From positions 1 through 17,228 of the forward strand of contig CAYWNA010000280.1 of the NCBI GenBank assembly GCA_964459305.1: a stretch of DNA of 17,228 nucleotides, given 5' to 3'. Under the pieces are notes generated by a model that was given only the letters and a program-made list of their open reading frames with translations, made no database searches and was not told the DNA's origin. The number at the start of each line of letters is the position of its first letter. Positions within the stretch are counted from its first letter, which is position 1. Position numbers and translations under genes: made by a program. This document shows, one piece after another, positions 6,666 to 13,993 of the stretch. The stretch is from CAYWNA01 sp964459305 (GTDB taxonomy: Bacteria; Planctomycetota; Planctomycetia; Pirellulales; Pirellulaceae).

Positions 6666-7936
6666 GCCGGGTGATCCCCTTTCCCCCCCTCGTTTCCCCC
6701 TTTGCCTGTTCCCCGGGGGCGTCGCCTACAATCGCGTGTGCTGGCAAACAGTACCCAAACACACGCGAGGTAGCGCATGATCGACCCACTCACCGAAAAG
6801 ATCATTGCCATCGTCACCGGTGACGTGTCGGGAGGGCTGGCCGTTCGCGACTTCGACGAGGAGGGCGCATACGAACGTTGGCGCACCAGTATCTCACGCA
6901 ACTGGATCCGGATACAACAAACGCGGTCTACGGAACCGAAGGGCCGGGATCGGAGGGATCGTAGCGTCCGGTGTAATTGCCCACCCGGATAGTTGTACCT
7001 GCCCTCGTGGCTGCGGTATGGCTCGTAAGGCACGTCGTGGCCCAGGTTATACTTGGCTGTGTATTCAAACCCGACCGCAAGCCGGTTGTTGTACGCACCA
7101 TACAGATCTACGCCCTGCTTCCAGGCGATCTCGGCTGCGCAGCCCAGGTAGCCAAGGCCCATCTGTGTATGCGCCTGATCCCTGCCGCTCTCCTGGCACT
7201 CACCGAACTCGTTAATGTACTTGCAGATCGCGCCGTTGCCATCGCCGTCCAAGTAGTAGTCCACGGCCCGTTGAAACATTTCTCGGTCATCCAGAAACAC
7301 GCCCATCGCCAGCATGGTCTGAATCATGGCCGCATCCCAGTTGCCATTCGCCGTGGGATAGAAGTCCTTGATGATCGGATAGAACACTTTCCTGAGCAGG
7401 TGCTCGAACTGCTTCTGATCGTCGTCGCTCCAGCCCGCTTGCGTGTGACGGATGATCTCGGCGGCATTGACGAAGTTGATCCCGACCATGCCGACCAGCA
7501 GTTTCGCGTCGTGGCCGCCGACCGACTTGAGGGTGATCGCGTAGGAGTCCAGGATGTCGATAGCCTTGTCCGCGTGGGGCTTCTCGCTCGCGACGTACCA
7601 CTGGATTGCGTGAGAGTAGGCTGCGGCGGCATCCCGCATTAGGTCGGTGCCGCCAATGTCGGGTCGGTTGTACGGTCCTCGGACGACGTTGGCGGCCGGT
7701 TTGGGCTTCCAGTCAAGCCTCGAAATTCCATGGCTACGGAGTTCTTCCCAGGCTGATTTCCACGGCTCCTCGCCCTCGGCGACCTTGGCCTTGACGTAGT
7801 CCAGTTCTGCCCAGCTGTGCAGTATACCAGGGTGTGTGAACGGTTTGTCGGCAAGCAAGGTATTGCCTGGCCATGGAGCGAGAGCACCCGTGACAAAGAT
7901 CACCATTGAAGACAGAATGAGTCGGATAGTGCTCAT
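6572..7936 (-). CDS. Alginate-lyase-family secreted protein, 3'-truncated (lyase homology ends near 6985)
   Basis: The N-terminus MSTIRLILSSMVIFVTGALA is a signal peptide, and GAGGAA lies just before the ATG at 7936. The next 290 or so residues look like the alginate_lyase (alpha/alpha toroid) family: FTHPGILHSWAELDYVKAKV, YSHAIQWYV, AEIIRHTQAGW, FYPTANGNWDAAM (at the catalytic Asn/His stretch of PL5 enzymes), FLDDREMFQRAVDYYLDGDGNG, and ESGRDQAHTQMGLGYLG. After SHEGRYNY (around 6985) the expected continuation is lost. The frame runs on as an Arg/Ser-rich tail to 6572, whose last part is the ATPase remnant read in a wrong frame. The open frame is thus 454 codons but only about 317 belong to the original protein. 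It probably cleaved uronic-acid polysaccharide in the periplasm. Activity of the truncated form is doubtful. Confidence 0.75.
   Translation of the reverse strand: MSTIRLILSSMVIFVTGALAPWPGNTLLADKPFTHPGILHSWAELDYVKAKVAEGEEPWKSAWEELRSHGISRLDWKPKPAANVVRGPYNRPDIGGTDLMRDAAAAYSHAIQWYVASEKPHADKAIDILDSYAITLKSVGGHDAKLLVGMVGINFVNAAEIIRHTQAGWSDDDQKQFEHLLRKVFYPIIKDFYPTANGNWDAAMIQTMLAMGVFLDDREMFQRAVDYYLDGDGNGAICKYINEFGECQESGRDQAHTQMGLGYLGCAAEIAWKQGVDLYGAYNNRLAVGFEYTAKYNLGHDVPYEPYRSHEGRYNYPGGQLHRTLRSLRSRPFGSVDRVCCIRIQLREILVRQRSYAPSSSKSRTASPPDTSPVTMAMIFSVSGSIMRYLACVWVLFASTRDCRRRPRGTGKGGNEGGKGDHPACTPNCTRTAIGWWSLMMSTVCTHARTASGF
6702..6732 (+). promoter_or_regulatory. Candidate sigma-70-type promoter for the short ORF at 6777
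   Basis: TTGCCT (6702-6707) and TACAAT (6727-6732) are separated by 19 bp, slightly longer than the usual 17. Transcription would start near 6739, inside the first arm of an inverted repeat. The call rests only on sequence resemblance. Confidence 0.3.
6733..6767. repeat. Perfect 8-bp inverted repeat upstream of the ORF at 6777
   Basis: CGCGTGTG (6733-6740) faces CACACGCG (6760-6767) with a 19-nt spacer. It lies directly after a TACAAT box and ends 9 nt before the ATG at 6777. This placement would suit an operator or a leader hairpin. Confidence 0.5.
6777..6992 (+). pseudogene. Short ORF beginning like a DUF1580 protein, probably a remnant
   Basis: The frame starts MIDPLTEKIIAI, which matches my memory of how planctomycete DUF1580 proteins begin (MIDPLTE-). 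Those are small helix-turn-helix proteins found on integrative islands. The following residues (VTGDVSGGLAVRDFDEEGAYERW) do not fit the rest of that family. From about residue 45 the frame becomes Arg-rich and enters the antisense of the lyase gene. GAGG lies 6 nt before the ATG and a candidate promoter is upstream. This is best read as a start region left behind after rearrangement. It may alternatively be a chance frame. Confidence 0.3.
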
Positions 7937-8103
7937 GGGTTTCCTCAGGGTAGCCGAGCAGGCGACAGTTCGGTATTTGGTGCGACCTCAGAACAGCGTG
8001 TGATCGGCCGGCCGCCGTCAGTATCTAGATTCTGTCGTCTGGGAGATCTGTCCGCAACCTGGAAACACGTCGAGTCAAACGCAACGTCCAAATCCAGAAC
8101 GCG

Positions 8104-8928
8104 ATGCCGTCAATGAATCTGCAAAGTGAAGACATCTGGGATGGTCCGTACAAGATCCCATGGGACGATCCAGAGTTTAGTCGCCGTATGCTTCGCGAAC
8201 ACTTGAGCCAGGATCACGACTTGGCCAGCCGTCGCGTGGAGTGGATCGACAGGCAGGTAGCCTGGATTGATCGAGAGTTATTGCGTGGGGAGTCGTCACA
8301 GATCCTCGACCTCGGTTGTGGACCCGGATTCTACACACACCGACTGGCAATGCTGGGGCATCATTGTCTGGGAATCGACTTCGGACCGGCGTCCATCGAA
8401 TATGCCAACCAGAATAACCCGGACTCGTCTCGATGCGAGTTCGTGCTGGGAGACCTTCGTCGTGCGGATTTTGGAGGACCTTACGATCTGGCGATGATCC
8501 TGTACGGCGAATTGAACGTCTTTGCTCCTGAGGAAGCCACGGTGGTTCTACGCAAGGCTTGTGAGAGTCTGGTTCGGGGAGGTCTGTTGATCGTCGAAGT
8601 CCAAACACCGGACGCTATCGAGCAACTGGGAGGGGCGGAGGCATCCGAGTACACATGCGAAACCGGTCTGTTCTCGGACAAGCCCCATCATTGCCGAACG
8701 GAGAATCAGTGGCTTAACGACCAGCAGGTCAGCGTACAGGTGTTCACGGTGACCGAAACGGATACCGAGAGCCCCGATACGTACCGAAGTACGACCAAGG
8801 CTTGGTCCGACGCCGACCTGCAGTCCCTGGCATTAGGGGCCGGGTTCAGTACGGCATCCCATTGTCCCCAGTGGCCGTGCAACACAGACAGTCTGGTTTT
8901 GTGGTCGGCGCGACGGGGAACCGTCTGA
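8104..8928 (+). CDS. Class I SAM-dependent methyltransferase
   Basis: The Rossmann-type motif I is LDLGCGPGFYTHRLAMLG (residues 68-85). It is followed by the acidic motif II GIDFGPASIEYA (around 90) and a GDLRRADFGGPYDLAMILYGELNVF stretch typical of small-molecule methyltransferases. The C-terminal part (about 180-265) is a beta-rich half with FTVTETDTESPDTYRSTTKAW. The 274-residue length is normal. No signal peptide is present, so it is cytoplasmic. The substrate cannot be read from the sequence. It is transcribed away from the truncated lyase, from a shared intergenic region 7937-8103, and converges on the lyase-like gene with a gap of only 44 bp. There is no clear Shine-Dalgarno; an internal ATG at 8113 is an alternative start. 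Confidence 0.88.
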   Translation: MPSMNLQSEDIWDGPYKIPWDDPEFSRRMLREHLSQDHDLASRRVEWIDRQVAWIDRELLRGESSQILDLGCGPGFYTHRLAMLGHHCLGIDFGPASIEYANQNNPDSSRCEFVLGDLRRADFGGPYDLAMILYGELNVFAPEEATVVLRKACESLVRGGLLIVEVQTPDAIEQLGGAEASEYTCETGLFSDKPHHCRTENQWLNDQQVSVQVFTVTETDTESPDTYRSTTKAWSDADLQSLALGAGFSTASHCPQWPCNTDSLVLWSARRGTV

Positions 8929-8972
8929 CAAGCGCCTTGACCGTATGGCTCTCGTGATGTGTGTTGCGGACC

Positions 8973-9902
8973 TCAGTCGAGCGGCCCGATGTATCCTGTG
9001 GACAAGGCTACGTCGTCGTACCACACCGTGTTGTCCTGCGTCGCTCGATGCACATACACGCCAATGCCGAAGCGTTTCAGTCTCACGTCCGGCGTCGTGC
9101 GCCAGCGGAAGCCTGTGTAGTGGATGTACAGCTTGCCGTCGATCCAGGTGGCTAGTTCGCCGTTTGCCTCACCGGGGTCGTTGGCCTGGATCATGTGTTC
9201 TAGGCAATACCACGTGTCGCGTCCGAGGACCACGCGCTCGTCGTCGGCCGGTCCGAGCATGTTTCCCCAGTAGTTGCCGTCACGATCCCGCTTCATATCC
9301 ATCCAGTACGTGTACAGAAACAGGTAGCCCGGCGACGGATAGCGCCCCCAACCGCGCCAGGGCTCGAAGGCACTTTTGAAGTGGTCATCGCCCTTCGGCC
9401 GGATGCCCGCAGACCCCATGGCCTTCCAGCGATTTGTGCCGGCAACGCCAGTCAGACCGCCGCCGACATGGTTCAGGTTGCCTTGGTCGTAATCGGCTGC
9501 GAACTTGATGTAGCGGCGGAAATAGACGCGGTCGTATCCCTCTGGCCCGAACCAGGCGGTGGCACCCGCCCCGGACTCCCGACCGTCCCGCGCAATGGCA
9601 GTGAACTGGATCGCCCCGCTACCTTTGTTGGCGAGTTCGGCGTCGGTTGTGAGCTTCGCGCGCCCTTCCCGCAATCCCCGAATCTCGAAGTACTTCTTCA
9701 GCGACTCAGGCGACTCAAACCCATCACGGAAGAAGACCTTGCCGGGTCGTTCCAGCACTGACAGCTTCTCAGCATCCGCCCGAGTCTCTGCCGTCACGAG
9801 CTTCGGATAGGGGTCGGCGGCAGGCAGACCTACAACTCCGAAGATCAGGCCAAATACACATGCCAGAAGGAGTGCTAGGATAAATCTTGCTCGACGTTTC
9901 AT
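8973..9902 (-). CDS. Secreted polysaccharide-lyase-like protein (jelly-roll fold suspected)
   Basis: Residues 1-29 form a signal peptide with an Arg-rich start and a hydrophobic core ending at GLPAAD. The mature part (about 280 residues) has the look of a concanavalin-A-like polysaccharide lyase: FFRDGFESPESLKKYF near the start, RVYFRRYIKF, GGLTGVAGTNRWKAMGSAGIRP, and strand-rich YWGNMLGP, WYCLEHMIQANDPGE, LATWIDGKLYIHYTGFRWR, and the closing NTVWYDDVALSTGYIGPL. The PL family is not fixed from memory; a PL14-like assignment is possible. AAGGAG lies 9 nt before ATG 9902. The start overlaps the GH43 stop by 4 bp (ATGA), so the two are probably translationally coupled and act on the same glycan. 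Confidence 0.72.
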   Translation of the reverse strand: MKRRARFILALLLACVFGLIFGVVGLPAADPYPKLVTAETRADAEKLSVLERPGKVFFRDGFESPESLKKYFEIRGLREGRAKLTTDAELANKGSGAIQFTAIARDGRESGAGATAWFGPEGYDRVYFRRYIKFAADYDQGNLNHVGGGLTGVAGTNRWKAMGSAGIRPKGDDHFKSAFEPWRGWGRYPSPGYLFLYTYWMDMKRDRDGNYWGNMLGPADDERVVLGRDTWYCLEHMIQANDPGEANGELATWIDGKLYIHYTGFRWRTTPDVRLKRFGIGVYVHRATQDNTVWYDDVALSTGYIGPLD

Positions 9903-10837
9903 CTTTGATGCTCCTTTACAGCGGGGGCAGTCTGCACCGTGTTCCGCGTTGCCTGACCGTGCAACCGCCCCTGTTCATCGAAACACAGTGGGTCCAGACA
10001 GATGAACCGATCCCACTCACGTCGTGCCGTGCGTTTCTGGTGATAGACGTGCCACCACTGGCCGCTACCGTCACGGATCGCACAGCCATGTCCGGGGCCG
10101 AACAAGCCATCTGAGCGATGTAGGATCGGGTTGTTCTCGGCACGGGAAAACGGGCCGAGCGGACTGGTGCTGGTGGCGTAACCCACGGCGTAGTCGGGTG
10201 TGTTGGCACCCGAGCCGCTGTAGATCAAGTAATAGCGGCCCTCGCGATTGATGATCCAAGGGCCTTCTGTAACATGGCCATTGCGGGTCTCCCACTCTGA
10301 TTCTGGTTGGAGAACAACCTTCGGTTCGCCGGCCGGCTCAGTGGGGCTGGACATCGGTTGAACCGTGATGCGAAACCCAGGCACTTGCACGACGTAGAGG
10401 TACAGTCGCCCGCCATCATCTCGAAAGAGATGTGCGTCGATGGCGCTGTCGAACAGTTTCTTGCGGATTGTAAACGGCCCCAGAGGTCCTTCGGCGTCAG
10501 CGACGCCCACCGTCTGGTTGGCCGTGTAGTAGAGGTAGAAGCGTCCAGAAGCCGGGGCTTGCCAGACATCGGGTGCCCAGATGTGCGGCTGGCCGGGCTG
10601 GAACACGACTGGCCCGCGTTCCCAATTCACGAGATCCTGCGAAGTGTAGACACGGTAGCCGTTGTCGCCGTCGACTTCGCCCGTGGCGTAGAGATAGTAC
10701 GTGCCGTCGTGATGGATGACCACGGGATCGGCGAGATTATCCTCGATGACCGGGTTACGGTAGGTCTCCGCCGCATAAGCAACATACGCGACTACGACAA
10801 AAATCAGAGCCACGGGAAACGAACGGTGAATGGGCAT
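9899..10837 (-). CDS. Glycoside hydrolase family 43 enzyme (secreted)
   Basis: The protein has a signal peptide (1-22, ending AYAA) and a five-blade beta-propeller glycosidase of 312 residues. The three GH43 carboxylates are visible: D37 in NLADPVV (general base), D134 in SAIDAHLF (pKa modifier), and E191 in VTEGPW (general acid). H250 lies in FGPGHG as in the family. Known GH43 enzymes release arabinose, xylose or galactose side units; this substrate is unknown. The ATG at 10837 has AAGGAC 8 nt before it. It lies 83 bp downstream of the large fusion gene and overlaps the lyase-like gene by 4 bp, so a single transcript over these three genes is likely. Confidence 0.9.
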   Translation of the reverse strand: MPIHRSFPVALIFVVVAYVAYAAETYRNPVIEDNLADPVVIHHDGTYYLYATGEVDGDNGYRVYTSQDLVNWERGPVVFQPGQPHIWAPDVWQAPASGRFYLYYTANQTVGVADAEGPLGPFTIRKKLFDSAIDAHLFRDDGGRLYLYVVQVPGFRITVQPMSSPTEPAGEPKVVLQPESEWETRNGHVTEGPWIINREGRYYLIYSGSGANTPDYAVGYATSTSPLGPFSRAENNPILHRSDGLFGPGHGCAIRDGSGQWWHVYHQKRTARREWDRFICLDPLCFDEQGRLHGQATRNTVQTAPAVKEHQR

Positions 10838-10920
10838 CTTTTGGGTCCTTGGAGCTTGTTCGACGCTTGCGGCGCGGAAGGTGCTTTAGCCGGACGAATA
10901 GACTCGGGACCAGCCGGCGT

Positions 10921-13734
10921 CTATTCTCCGGTCAGTTCCTTGATCCGAATGTCCTTGAACGAGACCTGCATGTTTGGGAGTTTCTGGTTGAATAGCTGCA
11001 GCGCGATGATACCGCCGCTCGTTCTCTGACCACTCTTCTCGACGTAGTCGGCCGTAGTGTGGCCGTTGACGGCCAGCGTGATGTGCCGACCCTTGCAGGT
11101 GATCGTATATTCGTTCCAATCTTTCTCGCGGTAGTGCTCAGCAAGCCTCTTTGGATCGGTCTGGCATAGAATACGGTTCGAACCTTCATGCCAGAGAGCG
11201 ACGTGTCGATGTGGCTCCTCACTGATCTCAGCCTGGTAGCCGGTCACTTTGTGGTTGTCGCGTTGTTGGCTGCGAAATTGGATTCCCGAGTTGCCGTTGC
11301 GGAGTTTGAACTTCACTTTGTGGACAAAATCGTCGTACGCTATTTTCGTCCAGAGGAAGGAGTTCTGCTGGATCCTCTTGTTGTCGGTGGAGCCGACGAT
11401 TACTCCGTTCCGCACACTCCACAACGTGAGGTCGCCGTGCCAGCCGTCGAGCGAGCGGCCATCGAACAGCGACACGAAGCTTTCCTCGTCCGCCGCCGCG
11501 GCCGGTGGGGCGCTCGAACTTCTATGCTGCCCACTCTCAGAAACATGTGTCAACCGCAGGATGATCGGATAGTCCTTGACGAGCAGATTGCGGATGATCA
11601 GGTTTCCGCCTTCGGTGTCTGTCATCATCTGTTGCTCAGAACTGTAGAGCACGTCGATGCCCGTCACTTTTCGCGCTGCGACGTCTCTCACGATCACCGT
11701 GCATGGCACACCGCGATCATCATTTTCCGCGATGTTGTCTCTCCACAAAGCGACCAGTCTGTCGCCGTTAGGCAGAGAAAACGAGTAGTCTCGGAAATCC
11801 TTGACCTGGGGGCGTACTTGGACCTGCAGGCTTGCCGGCTTGTTGCCGGCCATGACCGTGCACAGGTTCTGGACCACCCTTGCTTTCGGGCCGGTTCTCT
11901 CAACTACGGTTCCGAGTCCTGCCCAGACATCAATGCCCAGGTGCATCACGATACATCGGGCATAGTACTTAGCAGCCACAGTGGCGCCGTACCCCGACAC
12001 TTCATGTGGATGGGGCTGGGTCTTCCAGCTCATTTCCTCGGCCATCCATTCTCCTTTTAAACCATGGTCAGAGGCCTCCCGTTTCATACGTTCCACAAGA
12101 GATGCATAGCCGTAGTAGAACTCCCTGGTCTCAGCGTATTGTGGTGACGGCCCATACATCGGGTGCGTAGAAACAACATCCACCAAAGGCATGGCCTCAG
12201 ACCTTAGAAGGCCGGTCATCCAGTCCTGGCACCGCGAATGTCTTAGATCGGTGGCCCCTCCAACGACGAGTCTCGCCTCGGGATCCTCCTGCCGAATGAC
12301 CGGTGCCACGCGCCGGATAAGATTGATGTAGTCAGGTAGTTCGACATTCTGTTGCGGGTGTCCATGGATCGGCTCATTGAGCAGTTCATAGTATTTGATG
12401 CGACCTCTGAAATGCTGCACAATGAAGCGGGTGTAGTCGAGAAAACGCTGGATCTCATGTTCTTTTCGGTACCTTGGATAGTTCGATCCTACGTGAAGAC
12501 TCTCATCCCAATAGCAGATGCAGCACATGATGGTCACGCCATTCTCGGCCAGCATCGTAATCGTCTTGTCTTGGGCTCGAGTGACATTGAACTCTGAATA
12601 TAGTCGCGCCTCCTCTACTTGGCTCCAGTCAAGACGATCCAGCGACAATCGGACCCATTTGAGACCAAGTTCGATAACACGCGGAACGACATAATCCGGT
12701 TTGGTATCCGTGGGGAAAACAGTCGACCGGTCCATCGGAAAGAAGTCTCCGATACGGTTGTCGGCGAGCTCTCTCGGGTGCTTGGGTTGGATCCTCACCT
12801 TGGGCAGGTTGTCGCCCTCCTGCAACTCCACGAATTGCGCTTCCGGTAGAGGGTGAGGAAGCGGTATTGGCTCGGGCTGGCGTTTGGAAATCGGTATGGG
12901 GATCGGTCCTAGTTCACGAATGCGGATGTTGCGAAACGATGTCCCTCTGGCCTTTCCCTCGGAATTGAGGAAGCCGAGGAAACCAGAGCGAGACAAGTTC
13001 CGAAGCGTTTCCACACGCTGCATGTTCGTCTGGACGATCAGCGTTCCGTTCAGATGGACTTCGGCGTTATCTCCTTCGCAACGAATCTGCAACGTATTCC
13101 ACTGATCGGAGCCGCGCTGCACGTCGACCGTGGGAGCCGCAGCACGGAGAATCGCTCCAGTGCGTTTCGTCGCGTCGATGCGGGTATCCGCACCGTCGCC
13201 TTTCCCAAGAAGTTGGATTTCCATCCCATCGAACCCCGCTCCCCTGCAGCGAATTGCAAGACCGCTGTCGGCTTCCGCAGGGATCTTGAATTCCAATTGC
13301 AGGACGAAATCGGAAAATCGCTGGTCGGTTCGCAAGAAAAATGCTTCAGCGCCGTCAGAAACAAGCTGCCCATCGCGGACGATCCAGCCGCCCCCGCGGG
13401 GCAGAAGCCGAACCATCCCAGGCTTGATATGCCTGACTGGTTGCCAGCCCGTCAAGTCGCGCCCGTTGAACAGCGAGACCCAATCCCCAGGCTCGGCGGA
13501 TGACTGGGCTACCTGCTGCACATACTGCTGGTCGAACCGGCTCAACCTTTCCAAGGGAAGGTTAATTACTTCGCCGTCTGACCGCCGAAGCCTGACTGTT
13601 TGACCGGCCAACTCCAGGAATTCCGCCTCCACGGAGTGTTTCCCGGTGCTGTCCGTCCATTTTCTGGCGTAACCGTGGGCACAACAGAGCACCATGATGC
13701 CCAGAGCGAAACCAAATCGCTTTGTAGCAATCAC
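10921..13734 (-). CDS. SHD1-DUF1080-glycosidase-DUF1080 four-domain secreted protein
   Basis: This is a single frame of 937 residues. An N-terminal signal-like segment (1-23) is followed by an SHD1 domain (about 24-77, RKWTDSTGKHSVEAEFLEL...NLPLERLSRFDQQYV). A first 3-keto-disaccharide hydrolase/DUF1080 domain (about 84-275) has SLFNGRDLTGWQPV, ADSGLAIRCR and GTSFRNIRIRELG. A Pro-rich linker (275-300, PIPIPISKRQ) leads to a TIM-barrel-like glycosidase (about 310-690) of GH-A clan type with NEP (E454, likely acid/base) and MAEEMSW (E566, candidate nucleophile). A second DUF1080 domain (about 751-935) has SLFDGRSLDGWHG and SFKDIRIKEL. It probably cleaves a polysaccharide while the DUF1080 domains bind or process it. 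The start is GTG at 13734 after a TGA a few codons upstream, with a G-rich stretch as weak Shine-Dalgarno. GH39/GH5-like is likely but the family number is uncertain. Confidence 0.85.
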   Translation of the reverse strand: MIATKRFGFALGIMVLCCAHGYARKWTDSTGKHSVEAEFLELAGQTVRLRRSDGEVINLPLERLSRFDQQYVQQVAQSSAEPGDWVSLFNGRDLTGWQPVRHIKPGMVRLLPRGGGWIVRDGQLVSDGAEAFFLRTDQRFSDFVLQLEFKIPAEADSGLAIRCRGAGFDGMEIQLLGKGDGADTRIDATKRTGAILRAAAPTVDVQRGSDQWNTLQIRCEGDNAEVHLNGTLIVQTNMQRVETLRNLSRSGFLGFLNSEGKARGTSFRNIRIRELGPIPIPISKRQPEPIPLPHPLPEAQFVELQEGDNLPKVRIQPKHPRELADNRIGDFFPMDRSTVFPTDTKPDYVVPRVIELGLKWVRLSLDRLDWSQVEEARLYSEFNVTRAQDKTITMLAENGVTIMCCICYWDESLHVGSNYPRYRKEHEIQRFLDYTRFIVQHFRGRIKYYELLNEPIHGHPQQNVELPDYINLIRRVAPVIRQEDPEARLVVGGATDLRHSRCQDWMTGLLRSEAMPLVDVVSTHPMYGPSPQYAETREFYYGYASLVERMKREASDHGLKGEWMAEEMSWKTQPHPHEVSGYGATVAAKYYARCIVMHLGIDVWAGLGTVVERTGPKARVVQNLCTVMAGNKPASLQVQVRPQVKDFRDYSFSLPNGDRLVALWRDNIAENDDRGVPCTVIVRDVAARKVTGIDVLYSSEQQMMTDTEGGNLIIRNLLVKDYPIILRLTHVSESGQHRSSSAPPAAAADEESFVSLFDGRSLDGWHGDLTLWSVRNGVIVGSTDNKRIQQNSFLWTKIAYDDFVHKVKFKLRNGNSGIQFRSQQRDNHKVTGYQAEISEEPHRHVALWHEGSNRILCQTDPKRLAEHYREKDWNEYTITCKGRHITLAVNGHTTADYVEKSGQRTSGGIIALQLFNQKLPNMQVSFKDIRIKELTGE

Positions 13735-13993
13735 CGTCAGTCACCCCCGCGCAAAAACGATATCACAGCAAAACCGTCACGACTATTGGAGTCCAGTTTC
13801 AATTGCCTTTCAATATGCCTTTCGCCTCCCGGTAGGCTTGAAGCCGACTGCCTCCGAGAAGAAGAAAGGGGGCACGTCTTTTCTACGTGCTGTTCTTCTC
13901 GGCCTTTCTTTGCTGAAAAGGACCTGACAGATTCTCTTCCCCGCGGATTTCCTGTGGAGTCGCTGATTCCACATCTTTGATTGAACGCCTCGT
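13735..13993. other. Intergenic gap between sulfatase and fusion gene, with hairpin
   Basis: 259 bp contain no gene. CCGAGAAGAA (13854-13863) pairs with TTCTTCTCGG (13893-13902), and inside it CACGT and ACGTG pair across a 7-nt loop. No T-run follows, but this dyad could end the sulfatase transcript, or mark a dispersed repeat. Confidence 0.5.
13854..13902. repeat. Nested inverted repeat downstream of the sulfatase
   Basis: There are outer 10-bp arms (13854-13863 and 13893-13902), an unpaired internal portion, and inner 5-bp arms CACGT and ACGTG. On the sulfatase-coding strand it starts 92 bp after the stop. Confidence 0.5.

Noticed and set aside
6977..7642. Long plus-strand frame (221 codons) opposite the alginate-lyase-family gene
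   Set aside because: It mirrors the codon pattern of the lyase gene, has no recognisable domain and no ribosome binding site.
10307..11029. Plus-strand frame (240 codons) across the GH43 and fusion genes
   Set aside because: It is antisense and spans two genes with clear domains.
11188..12060. Long plus-strand frame (290 codons) inside the giant glycosidase gene
   Set aside because: It is antisense of the clear multi-domain gene and has no family resemblance.
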